DNA of 64,000 bases from Xanthostigma xanthostigma (GCA_963575645.1 OY754469.1:39576753-39640752); one strand, 5' to 3'; shown: positions 11,763 through 22,403, counted from the first letter of the stretch. Notes: generated by a model not told the origin, from the letters alone. Program-made: numbers and translations.

Positions 11763-12180
11763 TTTGTTTGTATATGAATAAACTACTTTTATTCGTGTGT
11801 TCGGCATCTGTCGGAATTGAATCAGATAAAAATTATAGATGACAGCTATTGTTGTGGTTCGTGTATGTTGTCGATTTCGATTCGTTCATTTAAAAGGCAT
11901 TAAGAATATTGCTTGAACAAATTGTTTGCGTTTTGTTAATGGTAGATGAAGTAGTTGAATCGTCTATGAGTTTATTTTAAATAGTCGTTTTTTTGTATGA
12001 ATAAACATTTGTTTCTTCGTATGTTCGGAGTCTGTCGTTGAACCAGATAAAAATTGGATAACCACTATTGCTGTGGTTCGTATATGGTGTTTCATTAAAG
12101 GCATGAAGAATACGTCTAATGGTTGAAAGAGTTCTTTGAGATTTGTTATTGATAGATTAAGTAGTTGAATCGACTAGTTA
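11763..12180. repeat. Direct duplication, about 215-230 bp offset
   Basis: Segments around 11763-11875 (TATGAATAAAC..., GTTCGGCATCTGTCG, TTGTGGTTCGTGTATG) and 11938-11975 (TGAAGTAGTTGAATCG) recur in the same order at 11993-12085 and 12150-12180. The copies have diverged by substitutions and small indels. Confidence 0.65.
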
Positions 12181-12199
12181 ATTTTAAAAACACAAACAG

Positions 12200-12491
12200 A
12201 ATTGATTCGTTGAATCAACGCTCACCATTACCAAGTGTAATTGTTATGATGCCGTGTTTGTTTGTGGGCGTTTGTCCATATCGTCCACGTGACAAGATAC
12301 TGTTTTCTGACTGGTTCTTACTCAAAACAAGCAGACAAACAAGCGCAAAAAATAGCCCCGGTTCTAATTTTGATATCCATTTTGTGACCACGCACGCGTG
12401 CCAGCAGTGACCCAATTTGCATCTTCGCAGCCAGCGCGTCCGCCAGCACAAGTTCCAGCGGCGAAACCAGTCTCGTGTGGAGCGGCCTTTA
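12200..12491. mobile_element. Partial MITE of the 'TGCACACGAGGC' family
   Basis: Shares CCACGTGA[CA]AAGATACTG and GCCCC[GT]GTTCTAATTTT with the complete copy at 21941-22403, and ends with TCTCGTGTGGAGCGGCCTT, a diverged version of its terminus. Both-strand ORFs here (12165-12718) are by-products of this repeat. Confidence 0.6.
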
Positions 12492-13165
12492 GCCGAAGTT
12501 CAGAGTTTAGTACAATATGTTGCTGGCAAAGTGCGAGTTCAAACTGTAATCACATGAGACAAGGGAGGGTCAGGCGTCGCTGGTGGGGTTACAGAGAGAA
12601 CATAAGTATACAGGACACGCGTAACGCTTGCGTTTGCCGACAGCGCGTGAGCGTGGAATGGCAAGCTTTATGCTCAAACTTTTGTCTCACTGCGTCTGGC
12701 TGGAGATGCAAACGTTAATCAAAATATTCATGACGATCTATCGCCCTCTCATCGGTCAATATTTTAATTCAATTGAGATAAATTTGTTTTGATATGCAAA
12801 GAGTAAACAAACGATTAAAATGCTCATCATCATAAACGCTACAGTGAAACTTGCGTACATATCAAAATGTGATTCAGGTTAAAGAGGCTGCTAAAATATT
12901 CGGTTATTGTAGATTATAGACGCACGACAAATAAGGTCAGCAACGTCTAAGGCTGATGTCTGTAATACCCATATTCACCGAACATTATTAAAGATAGAAG
13001 TTACTAATCTTGGAACAAATTTATTCTTTAGAATAAAATTTACTTTGAATTCATCAAGCAAATTGTCAGGTAGAAAAGTTAATAAAAATACACTGCACTA
13101 TACTCCTTGCTTTTTTTGTTGAATATTTTAACGTTCATTCAAAAATTCGACCGATGATGTTAGTG

Positions 13166-13494
13166 CAGGGATCGGCAACCTGCGGCTCTTTTGATGTAAA
13201 GTTGCGGCTCTCCAGTTCCATACCCAAAAAATAATTCTTTTATTATATAAACCCTTAAAAATCGTCCAATCGATCTATGATTGAGTACCATGTCTATTTC
13301 TCAGCCATTTCCACTCGCGTCTCACCAGCACCGCCCCCGTCGCGACGTGTCGTCCTCGGATATATAATATATTATACCTATATAAACAAATACTATTATA
13401 CTGAAACGAAAATGTTTAGTGGTTCTTTAAAAACTAAGAAGTTTTGTAAATTGTAACTTTTGGCTCTTCCGTCTCAAAAGGTTGCCGACCCCTG
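13166..13494. mobile_element. hAT-type MITE, 329 bp, 8-bp TSD
   Basis: Ends CAGGGATCGGCAACC and GGTTGCCGACCCCTG are inverted repeats. Flanks are TGTTAGTG (13158-13165) and CGTTAGTG (13495-13502), an 8-bp duplication with one mismatch. The undisturbed opposite arm of the host element (about 10430-10445) shows the empty-site sequence, confirming the insertion. It has no coding capacity. Confidence 0.9.
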
Positions 13495-13799
13495 CGTTAG
13501 TGTAAACGTCAAAAAAAACTTTCACAAAATAACAATGTTTTATCATATAACCCAATTGCCCACAAAACTTCCACTAACTTTAGTGTTTTACAACTATATA
13601 CACTTCACAAAAGGTTAATAAACAACACATAAATAAATACACAAGAGCAAATCGTAAACTGTAGATGTAATACTCCACGTTTATAGGTTAGATATTATGA
13701 TCTATGCCACATAGATCGTAATATCTAACCTATAAACGTGGAGTATTTAGTTGTATACGTATGAACGATCCGGTGTACAAAGCAATTTTAATTTACAAC

Positions 13800-13999
13800 A
13801 AAATATTTTTAACAAAAAAATAGAACCGACTTCACATTAAAAAGTAAAAAATAATTGCGTATTGAAATGTTTTGGAGTCGGTGTCAGCCAAAATGAAATC
13901 TATTCCGAGAACTACACCGACTCCAAAACATTTCAATACGCAATTATTTTTTACTTTTTAGTGGGAAGTCGGTTCAATTTTTTTGTTAAAAATATTTTA
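13800..13999. mobile_element. Palindromic MITE, 200 bp
   Basis: AAATATTTTTAACAAAAAAA at the left is mirrored by TTTTTTTGTTAAAAATATTT at the right. Inner arms share AATTGCGTATTGAAATGTTT and CGACTCC. Arms are about 85 bp around a centre at 13900. Confidence 0.8.
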
Positions 14000-14276
14000 T
14001 TTTTCTCTTTTTAGTGTTAATCTAACACTAAAAATCGGTGAGCATACATAAAAAACATTATGCGTTTCTTTGAAATTTGATAGTTTCCCTCGATTTCTCC
14101 GGATTCCACCATCAGATCCTGACTTGGTTCCGATGGGACCACCTCTGAGGTGCACTCTTTCGAATAAAAAAAATAATTTGAAAATCGGTCCATAATTGAC
14201 GGAGAAATCGGTGAACATACATAAAAAAAAATGTGAACATAGAACCTCCTCCTTTTTGTTGAAGTCGGTTAAAAAT
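14000..14276. repeat. Lepidopteran interspersed repeat ending GAAGTCGGTTAAAAA
   Basis: Contains 'CGGTGAACATACATAAAAAA' and 'GAACCTCCTCCTTTTTGTTG', words I recognise as widespread at the 3' ends of lepidopteran retroposons. No intact ORF is present. Confidence 0.55.
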
Positions 14277-14639
14277 TAGTATTTTTCCTTGCCTTTTTAA
14301 TCGGCTTCTGCCAAAAAACTGGCCTGGATTTACTAACTTCGATGTGTAAAACCTTCAAAGAATCAATATCACGCCCAATTTTGCATCTCTACACTGTACA
14401 CTAGCCTAGTAGATTATTTCACGTGTGTGTCATTTACCCACATAATATACTCGTCTGGGGCAACCGTTGCATGAATCTGAAACATCTACCGGAATTCAAA
14501 ATGTTGCGCAAAACTAAATTCTCTATAAAATTACATTTGAGACTTGTGCTCTCCAAACGATCAGCAACCATAGAAATTCACGAAACAAACTAGCGTTCTG
14601 TTGTAGTGGTAGGTGTTGTTTCAACTAATTATTCTGAAA

Positions 14640-14960
14640 TAGTGGAGAGTGAGGAATTAGAGTACGGTTTGCTTAATGGGGCGACAAAGCAATGTAAAGC
14701 ATATCCGTTTCGTGCATATAAAAAACTGTGCCGATTATTATTTTGTTTTCAAACAAAAGTGGATTACGAAAGATTCAATTAGCTCACAACGCCTTGCAGA
14801 TGCCATGATTCGAATATACAGCAAAGTGCCAGAAGAATTAAAAAAAAAAACAATTTATGAAAAATTCAAATCCAGCCTAAACAAATTTCTGCAGCTATCA
14901 AAAAAATATTATACTGTATCCATTGTACAGTAATTGAATGTCATTATTGTGTAAATAAAC
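14640..14960 (+). pseudogene. Possible LINE reverse-transcriptase C-terminal remnant
   Basis: The frame at 14676-14933 ends with '...YSKVPEELKKKTIYEKFKSS'-like sequence and a tail of lysine, leucine and tyrosine residues. This is similar in style to the C-terminus of jockey/CR1-type LINE polymerases (compare the minus-strand fragment at 19645-20170). An AATAAA follows at about 14952. Upstream frames are broken. The attribution is by pattern only and could be wrong. Confidence 0.35.
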
Positions 14961-15012
14961 GTTTTTTAACTAATGTACTCTTTCTTATGTATTGACGTTA
15001 TCAGATCTATGC

Positions 15013-15745
15013 ATTTTTACACGCTTTATATTAACTTCACTTGTAAGTTTGTATGTATGTATGAATGTTTGTTTGTAACCTTCATTTGGACTACAGCAAG
15101 TGGTTTATTACTGTAGTATAATATGCCAGCACTGTAACTACAGTGGTTAGCCGTGCGGTCTAAGGCACGGGTCTTCGCTGACGTCAACTCTCGGAATCAC
15201 GGGTCGTGGGTTCTAATCCCGTCCACGCCGAAAAAAAAAATGATTTTTTTTCGACAAATTTTTGACAATAAATCGAACCAAAAAGTGGAAAATAAATATA
15301 GTTTAAAAAAAACTAAAAAACACGCTTTATATCGAACTAAAAAGTAACAAATATTTTTTTTAAATAAGCTTAAAACAATAATGAATAAAAAATACCCTAT
15401 CTATTCTATTATATTATATCCAATTAATTATTATATGTACTTATTACTATTATTATACTTACCTTCATATTTTTTATCTTTAGCCTTAGTTGCTGCACAC
15501 TGTTTTTTTAATAAAAAAAAAAAAAAAATAATATAAAATACAAGTATATTATTGTGAAAAAAGCGTGGGGCGCTCGATGTACGAAAATGTGGAACAAAGC
15601 GGCCCACGCTTTTTTCACAATAATACTTATATTTTTTATTCATTATTGTTTTAAGCTTATTTTTAAAAAAATATTTTTTACTTTTTAGTTCGATATAAAG
15701 CGTGTTTTTTAGTTTTTTTTAAATTATATTTATTTTTTATGTATG
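15013..15745 (+). mobile_element. tRNA-linked foldback element, copy 1
   Basis: Begins TTTTTACACGCTTTATATTA, carries a Leu-type tRNA-like block (15141-15231), then an AT-rich palindrome whose stem tip is AGCGTGGGGCGC...GCGGCCCACGCT (about 15557-15612). It ends with the complement of the internal CACGCTTTATATCGA segment. Two further copies lie at 16680-17118 (minus) and 56786-57345. The loop sequence reads in the opposite orientation from the other two copies relative to the tRNA block. Confidence 0.75.
15141..15231 (+). pseudogene. tRNA-Leu-like (class II) sequence
   Basis: GTGCGGTCTAAGGC (D-arm), a long variable-arm region and GTGGGTTCTAATCCCGTCC (T-arm) resemble a class II tRNA. The 5' acceptor strand does not pair with TCCACGCCG. 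The same block appears in two other repeat copies, so this is a SINE-like head rather than a tRNA gene. Confidence 0.65.
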
Positions 15746-16679
15746 CTAATTAGATAAATATATTATTATTACTATTATTAACGTCTTTTCCAAGCTCAAG
15801 GAACATAAAATTCGCATGTCAACGCATTAAATGTACCTACAAAACTTTTATTTGGTTTATTCAGAGAAAAAATTCGTTGAAAAATATATTTATGAATGAC
15901 GGCATGATTTGTGGTTTGTTTTTAATAAACAAAATGCAAACGAAACAATGATTAATCGTTTTTATATTCGAAAGTCTGAAAAAAAAATGAAATTTGGCTT
16001 ATAACTGAAGCTGTCTTTTTCATATTTTTGTATAAATAGAATGAATATATTTTTCACACCGATTTTTAAATAATTTTCAAAGCTCATAAAAAAAATAATT
16101 TAACAACACCGTCTGGCAGATAATCTGGCTAGCGATCTAGAACGCAAGTTTTTAAGTGGGCGAGTTTATACAGTTCCGTCGGCGAAGGCAGAACTGTATG
16201 AACGTCGTCCGGCAAACAGTGATAGGTACGCTGTTTACACTACACACTGCATAAGTGAAACTTACTCTAAAACTACATCTAATGGTGCTATTCCGCACAT
16301 TCGATATAAGAATATGCAGTGTTGTGTATTTTTCTAACAAATTTAACATTACGTAATTTAAATTGAGGCAGAAATTTAACAGGGGTTACAGAATCGCACT
16401 ATAAATGTTAGAAACTAACATTTACACAATAATACATGTTTTGTTTTTCGTTACCATGGTTACAACGTCAGCATCAAATATTTAACGCAAACGATCCTAA
16501 CTCACGTAAGAAGTTACACTTCAATAGAATAATAAAATAAATTTAAAAAAAATTAATATGCCACGTTTTTAAAACAAACTAAAAAGTATAAAATAATTTT
16601 TTTAACTTGTAGGATTTGAAACGGAAAAGCGTGGAGCGCATGCGATAGTTATATAAGAAGTGTAGAGAGTAGCTATCAA
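15746..16679. other. AT-rich DNA, no gene recognised
   Basis: No feature could be supported. A small GC-richer patch at about 16115-16250 contains the self-complementary words CAGTTCCGTCGGCG and GCAGAACTG but has no recognisable gene. Confidence 0.35.
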
Positions 16680-17118
16680 TGAAAAAAAACTAAAAAACAC
16701 GCTTTATATCGAGCTAAAAAGTAAAAAATATTTTTTTAAAATAAGCTTAAAACAATAATGAGTAAAAAATACTAGTATTATTGTGAAAAAAGCGTGGGGC
16801 GCTCGATGTACGAAAATGTGGAACAAAGCGCCCCACGCTTTTTTCACAATAATACTAGTATTTTTTATTCATTATTGTTTTAAGTTTATTTAAAAAAAAA
16901 TATTTTTTAATTTTTAGTTCGATATAAAGCGTGTTTTTTAGTTTTTTTTTCGGCGTGGACGGGATTAGAACCCACGACCCGTGATTCTGTAGTTACAGTG
17001 CTGGCATATTATACTACAGTAATAAACCACTTGCTGTAGTCTAAACGAAGGTTACAAACATACATACATGCATACAAACTTACAAGTGAAGTTAATAATA
17101 TAAAGCGTGTAAAAATCT
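16680..17118 (-). mobile_element. tRNA-linked foldback element, copy 2
   Basis: Inverted copy of 15013-15745. The palindrome is at about 16690-16945 with stem tip GCGTGGGGCGCTCGATG (16789-16850), followed by a shortened tRNA-like block on minus (16947-17010) and the ATAAAGCGTGTAAAAA end. The 5' part of the tRNA-like block is deleted. Confidence 0.75.
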
Positions 17119-17211
17119 ATTGATAAAACGAATAGTGCGCCCCACGTTTTTCGTTAATAAAAACATGGTAAAAACAAAAATACATCGTAAAAAAACAAAA
17201 ATATTATATGA

Positions 17212-17284
17212 CCCACGAGGGGCTCGAACCCGCGACCTTCGCGTTGTTAGCAAGACGCTCTAACCAACTGAGCTACGATCGATG
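17212..17284 (-). pseudogene. tRNA-Ile-like sequence
   Basis: On minus, GTAGCTCAGTTGGTTAGAGC and GAAGGTCGCGGGTTCGAGCC match the D- and T-arm regions of eukaryotic tRNA-Ile. The anticodon loop CTAACAA would read AAC, one anticodon stem pair is lost, and the acceptor strands do not pair. Intact A and B boxes but broken stems suggest a SINE head or pseudogene. Confidence 0.7.
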
Positions 17285-18394
17285 TTTGCAAAGCGTCGTA
17301 CAACGGTAAATAAGTAAGAATGAATTGTATGTATTTGTTAAAATTTCTTGTTTTTTATTTTAGTATTTTCTCGTATTGTCATCTAATTCCTAGTTATGTT
17401 AAAAATTTCAAGTCTCTATCTCATCAGGAAGCTAATTCCGCCCGTCGTACACGAAAAGCGAGTTAATATAAACGTGGTAAATAAAATTATCGACCAATTT
17501 TTCAGACAATATATTTGAATAAACGTGGTAAAATAGTACTAGGCGCATATAAGTCGGACGGTTGTTGAACATTTGAAAAAAGCGCTAAATTCTGAATAAT
17601 AAATAAAGTAAAGTAAAAAAAATTGGATCAATAAAAATATAAATGTATAAAATTGTAGCGCATGGCAGGTCGAGAAATGCTAGTTGAAAAAAGAAGTCTC
17701 GATACGCGCCGTAAATAACGCCAGACTCGCAATGTTTATCCCATAAATGTCTAATTAGTTTTTATAAACTGTTCCACCAAGCAGCGGTGGTATTGCCATT
17801 ACACATATAATCGGAAAACATTTCCATTTATCTGACCTGAGGTGAACTTTAACTGGCGTGGAACTCGCCTGAAATTTTTTGTGTCGTTGAAGGGGAAATC
17901 TTTAACATTGTACTGTATATTATACAGTATGTAGGTTAAGTTACGTATATCAGTTGCAATGCAGACTGCAAACGTAGTATTTCACTATAACACTTACTTA
18001 AGTGGTCTAGTTAAATGCGCATGGGTTTGCATTTCAAATTGATATAAATATATGTATATTTGGAAGGAAGAGAAGTCGGGTAGTGGACAAGAGGACAGGA
18101 GGTGACTATGCCAGCGTAATGCTGGCATACGTTGACGTTGGTGTTGTAAATAAATCATTATTAAATCAAATTCAAGAGTATTACTAATTTAAAAGAACCT
18201 GATCAATCACCAACACACTACAACATTAAAGGGGAAAATGATTCAACCTTGTTTGCTTGTAGTTTGCTCAATTAAACTAAGATCTATTCGAGAGCTGTCT
18301 TTAACGAAAGAATGGATATTTTTACATACATTTCGTATTATAAAATGTGTCTAAACATTTTTTAATGATAAAATCAATCAAAACTGTATAAACT
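17285..18394. other. AT-rich DNA with small repeat fragments
   Basis: AATAAAATTATCGACCAATT (about 17483) belongs to the repeat family of the perfect palindrome at 29657-29852. The rest shows no gene. A promoter-like and AATAAA-bearing stretch at 18060-18240 could be LTR debris, but no paired end was found. Confidence 0.4.
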
Positions 18395-18729
18395 ACCCGG
18401 GTGAAAATATAAGACTGAAAAAGGACTGAAAAGAGACTGAAAAATGAATTTTAGACGGAATTCAGTCTGAAATAAGGCGGAAATTATCATTTACACTGAA
18501 AATAGACTGAAAACGTTTTATATAGAGAAGGTGAACACGGAATTCAGATTGAAATGAGTCGGAAATATTTTTTCACCCTGAAGTGAAATTGAAACGAGAC
18601 TTAGATATTAGAATAGCTGTGTCGGAAAACAGGCTGAACTGAAATAGATATATTAGTCTATTTTCCGTTCGTTTTCCGACTGCTCTTAAACATAAAAATT
18701 AGTAAATTAGTAAACATTTTCACCCGGGT
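18395..18729. mobile_element. MITE with ACCCGGGTGAAAAT ends
   Basis: The 14-bp terminal repeat ACCCGGGTGAAAAT at 18395 is mirrored by ATTTTCACCCGGGT ending at 18729. The interior is rich in GACTGAAAA words and imperfect GGAATTCAG[TA]CTGAAAT repeats. It has no coding potential. Confidence 0.75.
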
Positions 18730-19277
18730 CGCTTATTCCTAATAAATTGTTGGTTATCTTCGTCTGCTGTGGTATAGAAAATAACGTAGATTTAAAAAAA
18801 TGGCGGAATGGTTAAATCCATCTAAATTTAAATATCTACAATTTCTTTCTCTCTCCAAATCTAAATAAAGTCGTAGCAAACTTTGTTTTTCAACTTATAT
18901 TTTGTGACAAGTTTACTCACCTTGCCAGTACGGTGTATATCCTCCTATCACAGTCCCCAGTTATGCTAATTAGAATATTTCAACTTGATTTTTATAATTC
19001 CGAACCAGCTTTTAAAATGTTATTAATTATTCTTATTTTATTACAACGCATGATTAGACCGTTACCTGACGGCATAACCGCCATAAAAAAATGGAACGAA
19101 TTAATTCAATTTGCATGTATTAAGGAATTTAATTAGTGTTATGCACGTATCTCCTACATAAAATAGCTGGTTTTCACTTCGCAATAATATATCCGACATG
19201 ACACGTGTGAAAGAGTCCGACAAATGGTCGGATTATGGTCACTTCGACAAAGTTCGGCATTGATTTTCCATTCATAT
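18730..19277. other. No gene recognised
   Basis: AT-rich DNA ending in the ATAT target duplication (19274-19277) of the LTR that follows. Confidence 0.35.
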
Positions 19278-20354
19278 TGTTACATACTCCCCGCTGGGAC
19301 GACAAAGAATTTCGCGAGACAACAATCGGCTCGTCATTTTAACAATGACACACGGATTGTTGTGGGACAATAACAATATGCGTAGGTAAAAAAGACTTTG
19401 TTGTCAAATTCCGGACAATTAATGCAAGAAAAAGAAATAACTATCCAGCGCATATAAATACAATCGGATAGCTCATACAGAGACAGTGATATATTGTGCT
19501 TCATCGAGTTGTGACATAAATTGACAGTTAGTACCGTGAACAGTCCTAAGGTAACTGCTGAGATAAATAAATACATGAACTGTGTGAATGACTGTACTAG
19601 ATAAATTTTGGTGTGTTCCTGTGTTGTAAATAATCTTGTGTATATAGTCATATTGATATTGATATTGATATTTATTTTCGTCAATTTGTAGATACAAAAT
19701 ATCTTTCTGACATGTCAAGAATAAAAGAAAACAATAGTTAAAAGTTAGACATTAGAATTCATTAATATTATAGAGGCACGCTTCGGTCAGAAATATTTTA
19801 ATTTTCTTTTTAAAAGGAGTTTCCGACAAACTTTTTAAAGATGTGGGCAATTTATTATAAAATTTTTGTGATATGTAATGAAAGTTTTTCTGTGTACTAG
19901 ACAGATGACATTTTGGCAATCGTAATGCTTCTTTATTCCTAGTATTGTAATTATGGTTATTATTACTATTAAAAGATGAGATATTTTGTTTTGCAAACAT
20001 TAACAGATGATATAAGTATAAAGAAGGTAAAGTCATTATTTTAAGATCTCGGAAAAATGGTTTGCAGTGCTCACGAGGTGCAACACGAGCTAAAATGCGA
20101 ATAGCCATTTTTTGTATTTTAAAAACTCTATGTATATGCGTTGAGCTACCTCATAATAGGAGTGTGTAGTGTGTAGTGTACATAAATAGTGACTTTGTAT
20201 TATTTATTACTTATTCTTTTATTTTATTAGTTAGAACTGTTGTTTTGTTTCTGTTACGCTATAAAGAAGTACTTTTCGTTTGTTTGTTTGTTTTGTTAAC
20301 GTTGCACTATTGTAAATAAATATTTTCCACCACGAACTAGAAAGTTTTGTTGCA
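19278..20354 (+). mobile_element. Solo LTR interrupted by a LINE fragment
   Basis: Starts TGTTACATACTCCCC and ends GTTTTGTTGCA, flanked by the 4-bp duplication ATAT (19274-19277 and 20355-20358). A sister LTR at 49402-50013 (minus) shares the collinear segments GTGTTCCTGTG[TC]TGTAAAT, TTTTATTTTATTA, TTTGTTTCTGTTA and TTGTAAATAAATA. In this copy the segment 'TGTGTATATAG / GTGTACATAAATAGTGAC' is split by about 525 bp of minus-strand LINE. A TATA-like GCATATAAATACA lies at about 19450. No internal retrotransposon genes are present. Confidence 0.8.
19645..20170 (-). pseudogene. 5'-truncated jockey/CR1-like LINE, RT C-terminus
   Basis: The minus frame 20108-19752 encodes 118 residues including 'HNYNTRN', 'FYNKLPTSLKSL' and 'LPSLYLYHLLMF', all typical of the C-terminal end of jockey/CR1 reverse transcriptases. 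Reading further upstream on minus gives 'LLWGSSTHIHRVFKIQK', the conserved block before it. The 3' tail is an (ATATCA)n-like microsatellite at about 19650-19675. Only the last ~140 residues remain, so it is dead on arrival. It was inserted into the LTR at 19278-20354. Confidence 0.8.
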
Positions 20355-20562
20355 ATATGATGGGGAGATAGAAGTAGAGCAAAGAAAAACCGGAGCAGCC
20401 GAAAAATGTGCTCTAGAACCTGGGTTCAATGTAACCAACTTATTACTTTGTGACAGCACTCGGCATTTGCCACGTATAAAATAGAAGAAAAATAAAAATA
20501 CGTAAATTTTAAACGCTTTTATTGTTCAATCGAACTAGAAGATAAATATGAGTCACCATATA

Positions 20563-20734
20563 TCCTCGTCAAACAGGAACTCCAAAAACTGCAGCAAAAC
20601 GCTAAGAAACTGATCATTCTCGAAGAGGAGAGAAATTCTATCGGTACATATATTTAACTTTCATAGCCAGATCCTAAGATTATTATTATCTGTGTAATAA
20701 AAACGTTTCAAATTTATTTTAAACATTTAATTAC
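20563..20734 (+). pseudogene. Duplicated fragment of coiled-coil gene exon 4 plus intron
   Basis: 20563-20643 aligns without gaps to the last 81 nt of exon 4 (41574-41654). There are four differences: GAG/GAA, CTG/CTC, CAG/CAA and GCC/GCT. All are synonymous, so the encoded peptide (VKQELQKLQQNAKKLIILEE and on to NSI) is unchanged. The splice donor position keeps GT (GTACAT here, GTATAT in the gene). The following intron piece is recognisable but more diverged and has small indels. It leads into the same SINE at about the same distance. No other exon of the gene was found nearby, so this is a partial copy. Confidence 0.88.
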
Positions 20735-21126
20735 CTATGTAGGCATGCGGGTTGCGTAGTGGTGTGAGCACTAGACTCGCATTCGGGAGTACCGGGTTCG
20801 AAACCCGGCGGGGGCAGATGTAGCTGGGACTTATTCCTGCTGCATCTCGCCGAGAAACGCTAATTCCTGTACCGGCCATCTTGATGAGGTTTTCCGTGGT
20901 TTCCCTCAACAATTCCAGATAAATATCGAGATGGTTTTTTATTCAAGGTCATGGCCGATTACCTGTCAAACTTCTATGCACAAAATTTGCCAACCTTAAC
21001 CTAATTTCCTAAAATTCCTTCATTCGCCCATTGCTATTAAGTGGAAGTTTAAAAATGTTGCAATTAACGGGAAGTGTTATAAATGGAAAATAGTAATGGT
21101 GCGAATTTATGAGTCGAGAAACGGAC
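20735..21126 (+). mobile_element. tRNA-derived SINE, longest copy
   Basis: The head GCGTAGTGGTGTGAGCACTA...GGTTCGAAACCCGGC carries A- and B-box Pol III promoter sequences and a tRNA-Ala-like anticodon region (CTCGCATTC). The body includes TCTCGCCGAGAAACG, ATAAATATCGAGATGG and a 3' part ending in GAGTCGAGAAACGGAC. Other copies lie at 35041-35440 (minus) and 41741-41965 (plus, 3' truncated). Confidence 0.85.
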
Positions 21127-21940
21127 GATAAACGCATTATTATTTAGCGCAAATTTAATTTTAGTACTAGCCTGGACATTGTGTCGGGTTGGCGTGCTTA
21201 CAGTCGTTCTGAATGTCGGCCTGTTCTATCGTGACGACATTCGATGGGGGCGGTGGCGTGAATTTGAATTTACTTTAACGAAACTGGCCATTACTATGCG
21301 CTGATGTAATCGTCCTTTCGGTCGCTGCCGTTCCGTTTTCAACTGTGCACATTTATACACCACTTTAGCGTGAAACTTTTGACGTTTAAATCTATATGAC
21401 ATTTCCTCGTGCAGTCGCTGCAAAGGTTAACCGGGGACAGGAAAACTATACACTTCCGACTTTTGAACACATGTTTTTCTTTAAGTCCTTTCAGCTAAAA
21501 GGCGACTATTAAAAATAATTGAGCTTAAGGCCCCTACACACGAAACAATCCAATATACAGGGATCCTGAAATACGTTCTTTGACTCTTATTTTTTATTCT
21601 TTTAAAATATCCATATCCGAAAGTAGCGGTTTCCAAACTTTGTGCACTAACGCCCCCCTTATAAAAATCTCACCTCTACCCCCCTCCTTTAAAAAATTTA
21701 TAAACAATTTGCAAATAATTTCTTTACTGAGAAAATTACAATAAGGTGGTAAATATATAGTACAGTAGTGAGCAAAAAAATCAGTGTTAATATTATAAAA
21801 TGTTCGTTTTTTGGTAATTTTGTTTGAGCGTTTATTCTTAAAACCATGATTTTATCAGAACAACGACGATATTTGCAAATAGTCTGCGCCCTCGACTTCG
21901 AAAACCGAATTTATTTTTCTCTCTACATTTCAAATATATA
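21127..21940. other. Non-coding, repeat fragments
   Basis: GGCCCCTACACACGAAACAA (about 21533) resembles PIF/Harbinger-type ends (compare 60733). GGTTTCCAAACTTTGTGCA (about 21628) resembles a hAT end. A minus frame at 21226-21423 is open but has no recognisable domain. Confidence 0.35.
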
Positions 21941-22403
21941 AAGACCGCTGCACACGAGGCTAGAAACGCTGCTAGATTCCTTGCTAGATTTGCCTACCAG
22001 TTTTCTAGCGCTAGTTTACTTGATTGCTGTTATAAGTGCTCGCTTCACACGAGACTATTTTTCATTCAAGCTTGTTTTGTGGATAGATCTGGTGCGCGCG
22101 CAGTGACAGTTCGAATATAAACACAGAGGAAAACGTGTTTGTCCTCTGACTCTGACCAGATTGACGCCATGTTGGTTTCTGGCCGTTTCTTCAAGTGCCC
22201 ACGTGAAAAGATACTGCTTCCCGATTGGTTCTTGCTCATACCTAGCAGCAAATCTAGCAGGGAAAATAGCCCCTGTTCTAATTTTAAAACCCTTCTTTTG
22301 AGCTAGCAGGCCAGCCCGCAGTGACGTCATTTCCAGCTTCGTACGTAGCCTACCGGCTAGCAGAACTCCTAGCAGCGTTTCTAGCCTCGTGTGCAGCGGT
22401 CTT
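21941..22403. mobile_element. MITE, 463 bp, TIR AAGACCGCTGCACACGAGGC
   Basis: A terminal inverted repeat of about 35 bp (AAGACCGCTGCACACGAGGC..., mirrored at the right end) encloses a non-coding interior with repeated CTAGCAG and CTAGCA words. Partial family members lie at 7616-7705 and 12200-12491. ORFs on both strands here are incidental. Confidence 0.85.

Larger units (their letters stand above)
10240..13708. mobile_element. 3.5-kb long-TIR element with nested insertions
   Basis: The left arm (10240-10638) is the inverted counterpart of 12962-13708: shared landmarks are ACCTATAAACGTGGAGTATT at the tip, TTAACCTTTTGTGAAGTGTA, the AAGCAAGGAGTATAGTGCA segment, and ATATTCGGTGAATATGGG-like inner ends. 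The right arm is longer because a hAT MITE (13166-13494) inserted into it. The centre holds a foldback MITE, a direct duplication and a MITE fragment. No transposase ORF was recognised, so this is a non-autonomous carcass. Confidence 0.75.

Noticed and set aside
12165-12718. Overlapping ORFs on both strands (81, 78 and 106 codons)
   Set aside because: They fall in a MITE fragment related to 21941-22403, share no domain, and arise from its GC-richer, palindromic composition.
18060-18240. LTR end with primer-binding-site-like sequence
   Set aside because: AATAAA and a repeat-like tail are present, but I could not find a second LTR, TG/CA ends with a target duplication, or a related copy in the window.
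21226-21423. Histidine- and arginine-rich minus ORF as a small gene
   Set aside because: No start context, splice partner or recognisable domain. It sits between repeats and is most likely chance.
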